64,000 nt of DNA. Origin: Arthrobacter sp. ISL-5. GTDB taxonomy: Bacteria; Actinomycetota; Actinomycetes; Actinomycetales; Micrococcaceae. Position numbers and translations under genes: made by a program. Shown one piece after another: positions 45,179 to 54,390 of the stretch. The notes beneath the pieces were generated by a model. The model ran no database searches, was not told the DNA's origin, and saw only the letters and a list, made by a program, of their open reading frames with translations. The stretch's first letter is position 1. Every line of letters starts with the position of its first letter. The stretch is taken from contig NZ_JAGGPM010000028.1 in NCBI RefSeq assembly GCF_018613835.1, positions 81,507 through 145,506 on the forward strand, in the 5' to 3' direction.

Positions 45179-48169
45179 TTGTCCCGTCCTGCCAGCCCCA
45201 CCCCGCCCCGAAGACTCCAGCCAAGGCGCGGTGCCTTGACGCCGACGCTCATTGTCGTAGCGCTGGTTGTCGTCGGATTCATTTTCTTCGCCAACGTGTG
45301 GACGGACGTCCTCTGGTACCAGCAGCTTGGCTTCTTCGAAGTGTTCCTTACGGAAAACCTCGCCAGGATCGGTATCTTTGCCGTTGGCTTCGCCATCATG
45401 TTCGCCGGTGTTTTCTACGCCATCCGGATCGCCTACCACGCCCGGCCCGTCTATGCTCCGGACTCCGAAATCCGCGACAACCTCAACCGGTACCAGGCCC
45501 AGCTGGAGCCCGTGCGCCGCGTGGTCATGATCGGACTTCCCGTGCTGTTCGGGCTCTTCGCCGGCAGCGCAGCCTCCAGCCAGTGGCAGAAGGTCCTCCT
45601 GTTCTTCAACCAGGAGTCGTTCGGCCAGAACGATCCCGCGTTCGGGCTGGATATCGGTTTTTACCTGATGACGCTGCCGTTCCTGGGCTTCGTCACCGGA
45701 TTCCTGATCAGCGTGGCAATCGTGGCCGGCATTGCCGGCATCCTGACGCACTACCTGTACGGAAGCATCCGCATCATGGAGCGCGGCATCTTCACCAGCC
45801 GCGCCGCCCAGATCCATCTGGCCGTCACGGGCGCATCGTTCCTGATTCTCCTCGGCGTCAACTTCTGGCTGGACCGCTACGCCGCCGTTCAGAACAGCGG
45901 CGGCCGGTGGGCAGGCGCGTTGTACACGGACGTCAACGCCGTCATTCCGACCAAGGCCATCCTGGCCGTGGCAGCCATTCTCGTCGCCATCCTCTACATC
46001 GTGGCGGCAATCATCGGGAAGTGGCGGCTGCCCGTCATCGGTACGGCGATGCTGGTCATCACCTCCATCCTGGCCGGCGGCGTCTACCCTTGGGTCATCC
46101 AGCAGTTTCAGGTCCGTCCGTCGGAGCAAACTCTGGAGAAGGAGTACATCGAACGCAACATCGGTATGACCCGGGCAGCCTACGGCCTCGACCAGGTCAA
46201 GGTGGAGCGGTACAACGCCACCACCACCACCACGGAAGGGGCGCTGGCGCCGGACGCCCAGACCACTGCCAATATCCGGCTCCTGGATCCGAACCTGATT
46301 TCGGATGCCTTTTCGCAGCTTGAGCAGTTCCGTCCGTACTACCAGTTCCCCAAGGCATTGAACGTGGACCGGTACGAGGTCAACGGCAAGGTGCAGGACA
46401 CCGTCATTGCCGTGCGCGAGCTGAACCCGGAAGGCCTTAGCCCGGACCAGCAGTCCTGGCTGAACCGCCACATCGTTTACACTCACGGCTACGGCGTGGT
46501 TGCCGCGAAGGGCAACAAGTTCACCGCCGACGGCAAACCGGAGTTCCTGCAGTCCGGCATCCCGTCCACGGGTGTCCTCGGCAACGACAAAACCTACGAA
46601 CCGCGAATCTACTTCGGCGAGGACTCTCCGGAGTATTCGATAGTGGGAGCGCCGGAGGGCGCACCGCACCGTGAACAGGATCGTCCTGTCTCCAAGGAGG
46701 GCGGCGAGACGCAGTACACCTTCACCGGGAACGGCGGCCCGAACGTCGGCAGCTTCTTCAACCGGGTCCTGTACTCGGTCAAGTTCCAGTCCTCGGACCT
46801 CCTGCTTACCGACGGCGTGAACGAAGCCTCGCAGGTCCTGTACGAACGCAATCCCCGTGAACGGGTGCAGAAAGTGGCGCCTTACCTGACCGTCGACGGG
46901 AACGCCTACCCCGCGGTCGTTGACGGCCGGGTCAAGTGGATAGTAGACGGTTACACCACCAGTCAGTACTACCCCTATTCCCAGCAGGAACAGCTGTCGG
47001 ACGCCACCACGGACTCGCAGACCACTGCAGGCCGCAACGTGGCGCTTCCCAACAGCTCGGTGAACTACATCCGCAACTCCGTCAAGGCGACGGTGGATGC
47101 CTACGACGGCTCCGTCACGCTCTATGCCTGGGACGATCAGGATCCGCTCCTGAAGGCCTGGCAGAAGGTCTTTCCCACCTCGATCAAGCCTTACTCGGAG
47201 ATGTCGGCGGCGATCATGAGCCACGTCCGCTACCCGGAGGACCTGTTCAAGGTCCAGCGTGAGCTCCTGGGGCGATACCACGTGACGGACCCCGTGAGTT
47301 TCTACAAGAACGACGACGCGTGGAGCGTTCCTAACGACCCCACCGTTTCGGATGCGGTCAAGCAGCCGCCGTTCTACATGTCCCTGCAGATGCCGGACCA
47401 GAAGAAGCCGGCGTTCCAGCTGACGTCGGCCTACATTCCCCAGGTGGTGGACGGGAATGCCCGCAACGTGCTCTACGGATTCCTGGCCGCCGATTCGGAC
47501 GCCGGGAATAAGAAGGGCGTTAAGGCGGATTCATACGGCGAGCTCAGGCTCCTGCAGGTTCCGCCGGAGGCCCAGATTCCGGGCCCCGGTCAGGCACAGA
47601 ACAAGTTCAACTCTGATCCGACGGTGTCGCAGGCACTGAACCTGCTGCGGCAGGGTGCCTCTGACGTGCTGAACGGCAACCTGCTGACGCTGCCTGCGGG
47701 TGGCGGCATGCTGTACATCCAGCCTGTCTATCTCAAGTCCACGGGTGAGACTTCCTACCCGACGCTGCAGCGGGTGCTGGTGGCCTTTGGCGACAAGATC
47801 GGGTTCGCGCCGACCTTGGACGCGGCCCTCAACCAGCTGTTCGGCGGCCGATCAGGCGCTACGGCAGGGGACTCCCCCAACAACGGGAAGACGCCCGCCT
47901 CACCGGGCGGCAGCGGGTCCACGCCGCCAACGGGCTCGGCGGATGCCAAGGCCGCGCTGAAGGCGGCCCTGGACGAAGCCAACGCAGCCATCAAGGCCGG
48001 CCAGGAGGCTTTGGCAAAGGGCGACTTCGCAGCCTACGGCGAACAGCAGAAGAAACTGGCAGCGGCGTTGCAGAAGGCGCTCGACGCCGAGGCCAGGATC
48101 GTCGGCACCGGCACCGCAAGCACTCCGACGTCACCGTCCGCCACGCCGACACCGACGCCGAGCAGCTAA
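45179..48169 (+). CDS. UPF0182 family membrane protein
   Basis: A 996-residue protein with seven N-terminal membrane helices (about 23-41, 63-81, 113-131, 160-185, 213-232, 255-277, 282-305) and a large soluble domain (about 320-900). The C-terminus is a charged helical segment followed by Ser/Thr/Pro repeats. This is the UPF0182 family (Rv3193c type), of unknown function and nearly universal in actinobacteria. The start is TTG, with GAGG about 9 nt upstream; TATGAT at 45142-45147 is a likely -10 box. Function cannot be inferred beyond a large surface-exposed membrane protein. Confidence 0.9.
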   Translation: MSRPASPTPPRRLQPRRGALTPTLIVVALVVVGFIFFANVWTDVLWYQQLGFFEVFLTENLARIGIFAVGFAIMFAGVFYAIRIAYHARPVYAPDSEIRDNLNRYQAQLEPVRRVVMIGLPVLFGLFAGSAASSQWQKVLLFFNQESFGQNDPAFGLDIGFYLMTLPFLGFVTGFLISVAIVAGIAGILTHYLYGSIRIMERGIFTSRAAQIHLAVTGASFLILLGVNFWLDRYAAVQNSGGRWAGALYTDVNAVIPTKAILAVAAILVAILYIVAAIIGKWRLPVIGTAMLVITSILAGGVYPWVIQQFQVRPSEQTLEKEYIERNIGMTRAAYGLDQVKVERYNATTTTTEGALAPDAQTTANIRLLDPNLISDAFSQLEQFRPYYQFPKALNVDRYEVNGKVQDTVIAVRELNPEGLSPDQQSWLNRHIVYTHGYGVVAAKGNKFTADGKPEFLQSGIPSTGVLGNDKTYEPRIYFGEDSPEYSIVGAPEGAPHREQDRPVSKEGGETQYTFTGNGGPNVGSFFNRVLYSVKFQSSDLLLTDGVNEASQVLYERNPRERVQKVAPYLTVDGNAYPAVVDGRVKWIVDGYTTSQYYPYSQQEQLSDATTDSQTTAGRNVALPNSSVNYIRNSVKATVDAYDGSVTLYAWDDQDPLLKAWQKVFPTSIKPYSEMSAAIMSHVRYPEDLFKVQRELLGRYHVTDPVSFYKNDDAWSVPNDPTVSDAVKQPPFYMSLQMPDQKKPAFQLTSAYIPQVVDGNARNVLYGFLAADSDAGNKKGVKADSYGELRLLQVPPEAQIPGPGQAQNKFNSDPTVSQALNLLRQGASDVLNGNLLTLPAGGGMLYIQPVYLKSTGETSYPTLQRVLVAFGDKIGFAPTLDAALNQLFGGRSGATAGDSPNNGKTPASPGGSGSTPPTGSADAKAALKAALDEANAAIKAGQEALAKGDFAAYGEQQKKLAAALQKALDAEARIVGTGTASTPTSPSATPTPTPSS

Positions 48170-48214
48170 CAGTCAGCAGCTGGCACGCAAACGGTCAGCA
48201 CGTGGCACGTGATG

Positions 48215-48258
48215 AGGCCGGTCCCGCACTCCCTGAGAGGGCGCGGGGCCGGCCTTTC
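48215..48258 (+). terminator. Terminator after UPF0182
   Basis: AGGCCGGTCCCGC (48215-48227) pairs with GCGGGGCCGGCCT (48243-48255), 13 pairs including one G-T, followed by TTT. It lies 45 bp after the UPF0182 stop. Confidence 0.85.
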
Positions 48259-48336
48259 GCGTTCTCCGCTCAGGCTGCCGTTTGCGGAGGCAGCGGCCCC
48301 TTCGCGGGGCGGAGACGCAGATCACGTCGCCTGGAT

Positions 48337-48365
48337 TTGGCCTCCCGTTCACCGGACGGTAGAGT
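48337..48365 (+). promoter_or_regulatory. Likely promoter of the first initiator tRNA
   Basis: TTGGCC (48337-48342), a 17-bp spacer and TAGAGT (48360-48365). The tRNA starts 12 nt after the -10 box, as expected for a stable-RNA gene. Confidence 0.55.
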
Positions 48366-48376
48366 TGTTCTTGCGA

Positions 48377-48450
48377 CGCGGGGTGGAGCAGTTCGGTAGC
48401 TCGCTGGGCTCATAACCCAGAGGTCACAGGTTCAAATCCTGTCCCCGCAA
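48377..48450 (+). tRNA. Initiator tRNA-fMet (CAT), copy 1
   Basis: A 74-nt cloverleaf with anticodon CAT in CTCATAA. Two initiator traits are visible: an unpaired C1 against A72, and three consecutive G-C pairs (GGG/CCC) closing the anticodon stem. The T-loop is TTCAAAT. The 3' CCA is not encoded (the sequence goes on with CTG). It is identical to copy 2 over at least 79 bp. Confidence 0.98.
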
Positions 48451-48456
48451 CTGAAG

Positions 48457-48500
48457 AAAGGACCCGGATCACCACAAGGTGGTACGGGTCCTTTGTTGTT
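48457..48500 (+). terminator. Terminator after initiator tRNA copy 1
   Basis: AAAGGACCCG (48457-48466) and CGGGTCCTTT (48485-48494) are perfect arms with a further inner ACCAC/GTGGT pairing, ending in CTTTGTTGTTT. It lies 6 nt after the tRNA. Confidence 0.93.
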
Positions 48501-48596
48501 TCCGGGGTGTTGTCCGGATCGGAATATGGGGCGCCCGGCCCCCTGGACCGGGGTGGCAGGAGTGCCGGCAAAAGTAGGGTAGTGTTAACCAAGCGA

Positions 48597-48673
48597 CGCG
48601 GGGTGGAGCAGTTCGGTAGCTCGCTGGGCTCATAACCCAGAGGTCACAGGTTCAAATCCTGTCCCCGCAACCA
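48597..48673 (+). tRNA. Initiator tRNA-fMet (CAT), copy 2, CCA encoded
   Basis: The same 74-nt sequence as copy 1, 220 bp downstream, followed here by an encoded CCA (48671-48673). The identity starts at GCGA upstream (48593) and ends at 48671. TAGTGT (48580-48585) is a plausible -10 box, so it seems to have its own promoter. Confidence 0.98.
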
Positions 48674-48678
48674 GAAAG

Positions 48679-48718
48679 AGGCCCTGACCGGGGAAATCCG
48701 GTCAGGGCCTTTTGCTTT
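48679..48718 (+). terminator. Terminator after initiator tRNA copy 2
   Basis: AGGCCCTGACCGG (48679-48691) and CCGGTCAGGGCCT (48698-48710) form a perfect 13-bp stem with a GGAAAT loop and the tail TTTGCTTT. Confidence 0.97.
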
Positions 48719-48838
48719 GCCGGTCCGTTTTTGGGTTAGTGCTAGCAGTTCCTAGTATTCTCTTTCGCAGGGCCCGGAATTCCTGGCCGGCGCGCGGCGC
48801 CCACTCTGGTCAGTCATTCTCGAGAGGAATGTAGTTCG

Positions 48839-49774
48839 ATGTCCACAACGAAGAACAAGTCCGGCACTTCGAAGGGCAAGCGGTCCAGGCTCTACTGGGC
48901 GGTGCCTGCGACGCTGGTGGCCATGGTGCTGGTGGTGCTGTTCGCCAAGTGGCTGACGGACGTGCCCGCGGTCCGGTCGTTCCTTGCGGACTACCCGGGA
49001 CACTCGGAACTGCCGGCCGGTGCCCCCGTCGGTTTCCCCGCGTGGCTGGCATGGCAGCACTTCCTGAACGCCTTCTTCCTCCTGCTCATCATCCGCACCG
49101 GCTGGCAGGTACGGACCACAACGCGGCCGGGCGGCTACTGGACCCGCAACAACAAGGGCCTCATCCGGACCAAGACGGCCCCCACGAAGATCAGCCTGGA
49201 GCTCTGGTTCCACCTGACCCTGGATGCGCTCTGGATCCTCAACGGCCTGATTTTTGCGGTCCTGGTGTTTGCTACCGGGCAATGGATGCGGATCGTGCCC
49301 ACCAGCTGGGACGTTTTCCCGAATGCAGCTTCGGCCGCGCTGCAGTACGCGTCGCTGAACTGGCCCACGGAAAACGGCTGGGTCAACTACAACGCCCTGC
49401 AGCTGCTGACGTATTTCGTGACCGTGTTCATTGCCGCTCCGCTGGCTTTCATCACCGGCCTGCGGACGTCCAACGCCTGGCCCAAGAAGGCTGCGGCCCT
49501 CAACAAGGCCTACCCGATCGAGGCCGCCAGGGCAGTGCACTTCCCCGTGATGATTTACTTCGTGGCGTTCATCGTTGTCCACGTGTTCCTGGTCCTGGCC
49601 ACCGGCGCGCTGCGGAACCTCAACCACATGTACGGCGGAAGCGACGACGTGAGCTGGGTGGGTTTCTGGATCTTCGCGGCGTCGGTGGCAGTGATGATCG
49701 GTGCGTGGTTCCTGGCGCGGCCGCTATTCCTGCGCCCCATCGCGTCCCTCATGGGCAAGGTCACCAGCCGCTGA
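48839..49774 (+). CDS. Cytochrome b/b6-domain membrane protein
   Basis: A 311-residue membrane protein with about five helices. His residues occur at helix positions typical for b-type heme ligands: WLAWQHFLNAF, LELWFHLTLDALW, AARAVHFPVMIYF and FIVVHVFLVL. This fits a diheme cytochrome b561/b-like electron carrier. The N-terminal 20 residues are basic. It has no obvious partner; the next gene is the broken photolyase on the opposite strand, 12 bp away. TAGTAT about 80 nt before the start is a candidate -10 box. Confidence 0.85.
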   Translation: MSTTKNKSGTSKGKRSRLYWAVPATLVAMVLVVLFAKWLTDVPAVRSFLADYPGHSELPAGAPVGFPAWLAWQHFLNAFFLLLIIRTGWQVRTTTRPGGYWTRNNKGLIRTKTAPTKISLELWFHLTLDALWILNGLIFAVLVFATGQWMRIVPTSWDVFPNAASAALQYASLNWPTENGWVNYNALQLLTYFVTVFIAAPLAFITGLRTSNAWPKKAAALNKAYPIEAARAVHFPVMIYFVAFIVVHVFLVLATGALRNLNHMYGGSDDVSWVGFWIFAASVAVMIGAWFLARPLFLRPIASLMGKVTSR

Positions 49775-49786
49775 TCCGCGGGCCGT

Positions 49787-51016
49787 TCACTTCGCCTCGA
49801 GCTGCTGGTAGGTGTCCAGCGCGCGTTCGCGGGACTCCTGCAGGCCTACCAACGGCCCGGGGTAGCCCGACGCCGCCGCAGGGTTTTTCCAGGGCTCGTG
49901 GACGGCACGGTCATCCAGGTCAGCGAGCTCCGGGATGAATCCGCGAAGGTACCGCCCGCCGGCGTCGAACTTCTTGCTTTGCGCCACCGGATTGAAAATC
50001 CGGAAATAGGGCGAAGCGTCCGCGCCGGAGCCCGCCACCCACTGCCAGTTGGCCGGATTGCTCGCGGCGTCGGCGTCAACGAGGGTGTCCCAGAACCATG
50101 CCTCACCCAGGCGCCAGTCGGCCAGCAGGTTCTTCACCAGGAACGACGCCGCAGCCATGCGGACCCGGTTGTGCATCCAGCCCGTCTGCCACAGTTGCCG
50201 CATGCCGGCATCCACGAGCGGATACCCCGTGCGTCCCTGCTGCCACGCCGCGAGTTCGGCTGCCGACGGCGTCTGCCAGGCAAAGTGGTCGAAATCGCGG
50301 CGGTAGTTCTCTGTTGCCAGGCGGGGATTTTCGTACAGGAGCTGCCAGCAGAAATCACGCCAGCCGAGCTCGCTTCGAAAAATTCCGACGTCGGCCGGAG
50401 CGTGCCGCGGGAAGCGTTCGCGGAGCGCGTGCCAGATCTGGAACGGGCTGATCTCGCCAAAGCGGCCGGCACGGAGCCGGACGCCTCATGGCCCGGCGGT
50501 GGGAAGTGAGCGGGCGCGTCAAGCCGGTGGCCGGGGCTCGGCCCCGGCCAGGCACGACCGCCAGAACGGCGTGAACACCCTGTACGGGCCGCCAGTGCCC
50601 TTCCGGACCGTCCACGGCTCGAACAGCAGATTCGCCTGGTAGCTGGTGGCGTCAATGCCCTCTGCGGTGGCCCACTCCTTGATGCCGGCGTCCAGCGTGC
50701 GTTCCGGCAGCCCGTAGCGTCTGTTCCAATGGACCGCCCCGGCACCGGTCTGTTCCACCAGCTCCCGGATGACGGTGGCGGCGCCGCCGCGGCGGAGCAG
50801 CAGGCGTGATCCCCTCGCCTCCAGGTCCGCAGAGAGCGCGGACAGCGAATGGTGGAGCCACCACTTCGCGGCACCGCCGAGCGGGCGGATACCGGGGGAG
50901 ACCTCATCCAGGATGTACACAACGTTCATCGGATCCGGCAGGGAAGCCGCGGCGGCTAGGGCCGGGTTGTCGTCGAGGCGAAGGTCGTCCCGGAGCCAGA
51001 CAATCGTGGAAGCCAT
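49787..51016 (-). pseudogene. Broken deoxyribodipyrimidine photolyase gene
   Basis: The N-terminal half (ATG 51016) reads MASTIVWLRDDLRLDDNPAL, the antenna-binding domain, and ends at TGA 50521-50519 after 165 residues. The same frame meets a second TGA at 50488-50486 and then reads the catalytic FAD domain GRFGEISPFQIWHALRERF, then SELGWRDFCWQLLYENP, up to the normal end at 49787. About 60-70 residues of the linker, including the segment normally before RFGEIS, are missing. Around 50490-50540 a different frame (DAPAHFPPPGHEASGS) looks like linker sequence, so deletion plus frame change is likely. Repair of UV dimers by this gene should be lost unless the fragments assemble. Confidence 0.85.
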
Positions 51017-51101
51017 GGCCTCACGCTACACGCCGCGGGCATGGCGAAGGCCGGGGTCCTGCGGACCCCGGCCTCATTCCGGTTAGCGGCTTGAGAGCCA
51101 C

Positions 51102-51899
51102 TTACAGCTTGTCGAAGTCAGCCTCTTCGACGGTCGAGCCCGACGCCGACCCCGCGGAGTTGCCTCCCGCGCCGATGGCCGGCTTGGCACCTCCGGACTT
51201 CAGGGCCGCCAGGCGGGCTTCGATTTCCGTCTGCTCGCCAAGATCCTCGAGCTGGTTGAACTGGGCGTCGAGGCTCGACGCCGCGAGCTCCTGCTGGCCG
51301 CGGACCTTGGCCTCCTCGCGGCGGATCTTCTCTTCGAAGCGGCCAACCTCGCTGGTCGGGTCCATGATGTCGATGCTCTTCAGGGCATCGTGGACCTGGG
51401 ACTGGGCGGCAGCAGTCTTCGAACGGGCCACGAGCTCGTTGCGCTTGCTCGTGAGCTGGTTCAGCTTGCCCTTCATCTGGTCGAGCCCGGTCTTGAGGCG
51501 GTCCACCACATCGGTTTGTGACGCGATGCTCGGTTCAGCAGACTTGGCCTCGTTTTCGGAGGCGATCTGGCGCTGCAGCGCAACCTTTGCCAGGTTGTCG
51601 AACTTTTGGGCATCGGAGGCGTTGCCGCTGCTGCGGTACTCGTCGGCTTTGCGTGAAGCCGCGAGAGCCTTGTTGCCCCAGTCCTGTGCGTTCTTCACAT
51701 CCTCGTTGTAGTCGTCCTGCAGCATCCGGAGGTTGCCAATGGTCTGCGCCACTGCGGACTCGGCCTCGGCGATGTTGTTGGAGTAGTCCCGCACCATCTG
51801 GTCGAGCATCTTCTGCGGGTCCTCGGCCTGATCGAGGATGGAATTGATGTTCGCCTTAGCGAGCTGCGCCATGCGGCCGAGAATGGACTGCTTAACCAT
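51102..51899 (-). CDS. pspA: PspA/IM30 family envelope-stress protein
   Basis: A 265-residue protein, almost all long coiled-coil helix: MVKQSILGRMAQLAKANINS, then LDQAEDPQKMLDQMVRDY, as in PspA/Vipp1. Such proteins form membrane-bound rings or rods that protect the inner membrane and its proton gradient. The C-terminal part is Gly/Ser-rich. GAAAGG lies upstream of the ATG. A perfect 14-bp palindrome (51931-51944) lies about 32 bp before the start. The large TPM protein gene lies upstream on the same strand, 126 bp away. Confidence 0.93.
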   Translation of the reverse strand: MVKQSILGRMAQLAKANINSILDQAEDPQKMLDQMVRDYSNNIAEAESAVAQTIGNLRMLQDDYNEDVKNAQDWGNKALAASRKADEYRSSGNASDAQKFDNLAKVALQRQIASENEAKSAEPSIASQTDVVDRLKTGLDQMKGKLNQLTSKRNELVARSKTAAAQSQVHDALKSIDIMDPTSEVGRFEEKIRREEAKVRGQQELAASSLDAQFNQLEDLGEQTEIEARLAALKSGGAKPAIGAGGNSAGSASGSTVEEADFDKL

Positions 51900-51930
51900 G
51901 GTGTTACCTTTCGTCCTGCTCAGTGTGTCC

Positions 51931-51944
51931 CACTGAATTCAGTG
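51931..51944. promoter_or_regulatory. Perfect 14-bp palindrome ahead of pspA
   Basis: CACTGAATTCAGTG is its own reverse complement. It lies in the 126-bp gap between the TPM gene and pspA and is a candidate operator. It does not look like a terminator, since it has no loop or U-run. Confidence 0.5.
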
Positions 51945-52025
51945 AACAGTTGATGTACCGCTTCTACCCGCCGCCCGGATTCACCGGCATGGCGCCTAGT
52001 CTTTGCTTCTGGCTCTGGCCGCCGG

Positions 52026-54068
52026 CTAGAAGTCGCCGCCGCCGCCGAAGTCACCGCCCCAGTCTCCACCGCCGCCGGAGTCGCCGCCGCCTGAGTCTCC
52101 TCCCCAGTCGCCGCCGTCGCCGTGCCCGCCGCCCCAGCCGACGCCGCTCCCGCCGTTCAGGATGGAGTTGATGAGGATTCCGCCGAGGATCGCACCGCCG
52201 AGGCCGCCGCCCCCACCGCCGCCGAACATGCCGTTCCTGCCGTAGCCCTGGTTCGCATAGCCGCCGAAATTGTCGACGTCGGACTGGGCAAGCTGGGCCG
52301 CCTGGGCAGCCAGCGCGTGCGCCTGCTGCGCGTACGTCAGCGCAGTGACGGGATCATTGCGCGAGATGGACAGCGCGTAATCGAGGTTCCGCTGAGCCTC
52401 CGCAAGCCGGGTCCGGGCTTCAGTCCCCACCCCGCCCCGCCGGGCGGTGATGTAATCCGAGGTGGCGCTGATCTGCGCCTGTGCCGACATGATGGTCTGC
52501 TGCAGGGAAGCCTGGGCGCGGCGCGCCTGCTCCTGCTGGTCACGGATTCCGCTGAGGGCTTGGTCAAGGGACTGGCGGGCCGTTTCCACGCGTTCGAGGG
52601 TGGAAATCGGGTCGATCTTGCCGCCCTGGATTTCACTCTTCACCCGAGCCAGTGCAGCTTCCACCCGGGCCACGGGACCTGAAAGCTCCGCGTGCGCGCC
52701 GGACTGGATCATGGCCCTCGCCTGGGCCAGGTCCTGGGACGTGTCCACAACTGCGGCTTCGAGTCCCTGCCGGGCCGCGTCCAGGCTGCCGGCAACTTTC
52801 GAAATGGCGTCCAGGAGCACGTTGGTCTGGTGCAGGCTCTCCTCGGCGGCGCGAACGGCGACGGCGGCGAGGCTTCCCTCGCCCTCCTCAAGCTTTTCGC
52901 GGGCGGTGCTGCTGGCGTTCTGCACGAAGGCGAGGCGCTCCTTGGCCTGGCTGATGTTGTCCGCGACCTGGACGAGCGCGCTTTCGGCGTACCTGCCGCG
53001 CAGGTCAGCCAGCGTCTGTTCGGCCTTCGTTATTTTCGCGTCGGCGTCCGCTGCGCCGGCGTTCACAGCCGCCAAGGCCTGCGGCGCGTTCTTTTCCAGT
53101 TCGCGGAGTGAGTCGAAGTCGGCTTTCTGCTCCTGGAGCGACGCCAGGGCTGCCTCGGAACGGCGGATGATCTCGCCCAGCCAGCTGCGCTGCTGCTCTT
53201 CGGTGTCGGGAATGTGGTCATCCAGCTGCTGCTGCAGCTTGAAGGACTCCGACATGTGCCCCTTGGCGTCCTGGAGCGCCTTGGTGAAGTTGCCGACGGC
53301 CGCCTCACCGTACTGCGCCTCTGCGAAGCCAAGTTCCTGCTCGCTGGACTTGATGGCGTCGTCAGCCTCGATCAGCAGCGAGCCGCTCTTCTTGCGGAGG
53401 TCCTCGACACTCAACGAAGCAAGGGGATCAAGATCGGCACCCTGCGGGCCGTAGCTCGCGCTGGACGCCTGGGCCTTCTTCCGCCGGTTCCGGAGGTACA
53501 GGTACGTTCCTGCGCCGCCGGCCGCCACCACTCCGACGCCCACGAGCACTGCCGTCCCGGCGCCTCCGGACGGCACGTTCCCGCTTCCGCCGCCGGCGGC
53601 GTCACCGATGGCGGCAGCCGCATCGACGGCGGCCTGGGCGTAGTTCCCGTCACGGAGCTGGGGATCGACGGCGCTCTTCAAGACTGTGTCGCGCTGGGCG
53701 TCAGTGATCATGCTGGTGCGCGGCTTGGTCAGCTGGTATTTTCTTTGGTCCGTGGCTACGGCCAACACCAGGGAGTTTGAACCCAAGTTCGCCTTCTGGG
53801 CCACATCGGCGGTCCAGGCCGCCGGGTCCGTGGGGTTCTCGAACTTCTTGACGTACACGACGTGCAGCGTCATGGCGTGGTCGGTGCCGAGCTTCTTGAT
53901 GGCCGTCTCGACGTCGGCCTTCTTGCCACCGAGGACTCCGGCCGTATCGACAATCTTGGTGACGGGATCGAGTGTTACCGGATCTTCAGCCCAGGCTGCC
54001 GCGGCGGGAAACGCCAGCATTCCAGTCAGGCCGATCACGGCGAGAACACGTTTGAACATTGACCGCAT
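52026..54068 (-). CDS. TPM-domain membrane protein with long coiled coil and Gly-rich end
   Basis: A 680-residue protein. A signal peptide (about 1-27, ending AAAAWA) is followed by a TPM domain (about 30-150: VDTAGVLGGKKADVETAIKK and LVLAVATDQRKYQL) on the outer face. One membrane helix (about 178-197) precedes a cytoplasmic helical region of about 400 residues rich in Glu, Ala and Gln, which should form coiled coil. The end is Gly/Asp repeats (GGGGG, GDWGGDSGGG). TPM proteins are linked to photosystem II repair in plants and to PspA systems in actinobacteria. Here it is directly upstream of pspA, so a shared envelope role is likely. Confidence 0.85.
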   Translation of the reverse strand: MRSMFKRVLAVIGLTGMLAFPAAAAWAEDPVTLDPVTKIVDTAGVLGGKKADVETAIKKLGTDHAMTLHVVYVKKFENPTDPAAWTADVAQKANLGSNSLVLAVATDQRKYQLTKPRTSMITDAQRDTVLKSAVDPQLRDGNYAQAAVDAAAAIGDAAGGGSGNVPSGGAGTAVLVGVGVVAAGGAGTYLYLRNRRKKAQASSASYGPQGADLDPLASLSVEDLRKKSGSLLIEADDAIKSSEQELGFAEAQYGEAAVGNFTKALQDAKGHMSESFKLQQQLDDHIPDTEEQQRSWLGEIIRRSEAALASLQEQKADFDSLRELEKNAPQALAAVNAGAADADAKITKAEQTLADLRGRYAESALVQVADNISQAKERLAFVQNASSTAREKLEEGEGSLAAVAVRAAEESLHQTNVLLDAISKVAGSLDAARQGLEAAVVDTSQDLAQARAMIQSGAHAELSGPVARVEAALARVKSEIQGGKIDPISTLERVETARQSLDQALSGIRDQQEQARRAQASLQQTIMSAQAQISATSDYITARRGGVGTEARTRLAEAQRNLDYALSISRNDPVTALTYAQQAHALAAQAAQLAQSDVDNFGGYANQGYGRNGMFGGGGGGGLGGAILGGILINSILNGGSGVGWGGGHGDGGDWGGDSGGGDSGGGGDWGGDFGGGGDF

Positions 54069-54390
54069 GGCAACCCTTCAGCACACCCCGCGACTGTATC
54101 GGGACGATCAGTCGTCTCAGAATGCAGCAGCGCCCCCACGCCAGGTGTAAAGCCGCAGGTCGCTGTGGCAATTCTTCTTGATTCTATGGTGCACCAATGG
54201 GACCGTCCACAGCGGGGAATATGCCACCAGCGAAAAGCGCTGAAGAGCCGGGACGACGCGCCGGCGGGCGCTATGGCGTGCCTACGGAAGGGCGGCCGGG
54301 GCCCGCATTCAGGAACCTCCCAGCAAACATCGATTTTAGTTTCAGTCGAATCGTCCATAGTTAATACAGACGAGGATGAAAGGAAGTCCA
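54069..54390. other. 322-bp divergent gap between TPM and HtrA genes
   Basis: Near the TPM start (54091-54114) a dyad CGACTG ... CAGTCG encloses ATC and GAT; it lies 23 bp upstream of the TPM ATG and may be an operator or leader hairpin. On the other side, TAATAC (54362-54367) with TTCAGT 15 bp upstream is a candidate promoter for the HtrA gene. The middle 200 bp show nothing else, and I see no gene in it. Confidence 0.5.

Noticed and set aside
45002..47281. 759-codon open frame antisense to UPF0182
   Set aside because: Composition is dominated by Gly, Val, Asp, Arg and His, as expected for the reverse of a membrane protein; no motifs.
48215..48376. Small gene between UPF0182 and the first initiator tRNA
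   Set aside because: Short open frames (60-68 codons) overlap the terminator and the tRNA and have no ribosome binding site.
49787..51016. Simple single frameshift in photolyase
   Set aside because: Both halves are in the same frame, separated by two TGA codons, and linker sequence is missing, so a deletion must be involved.
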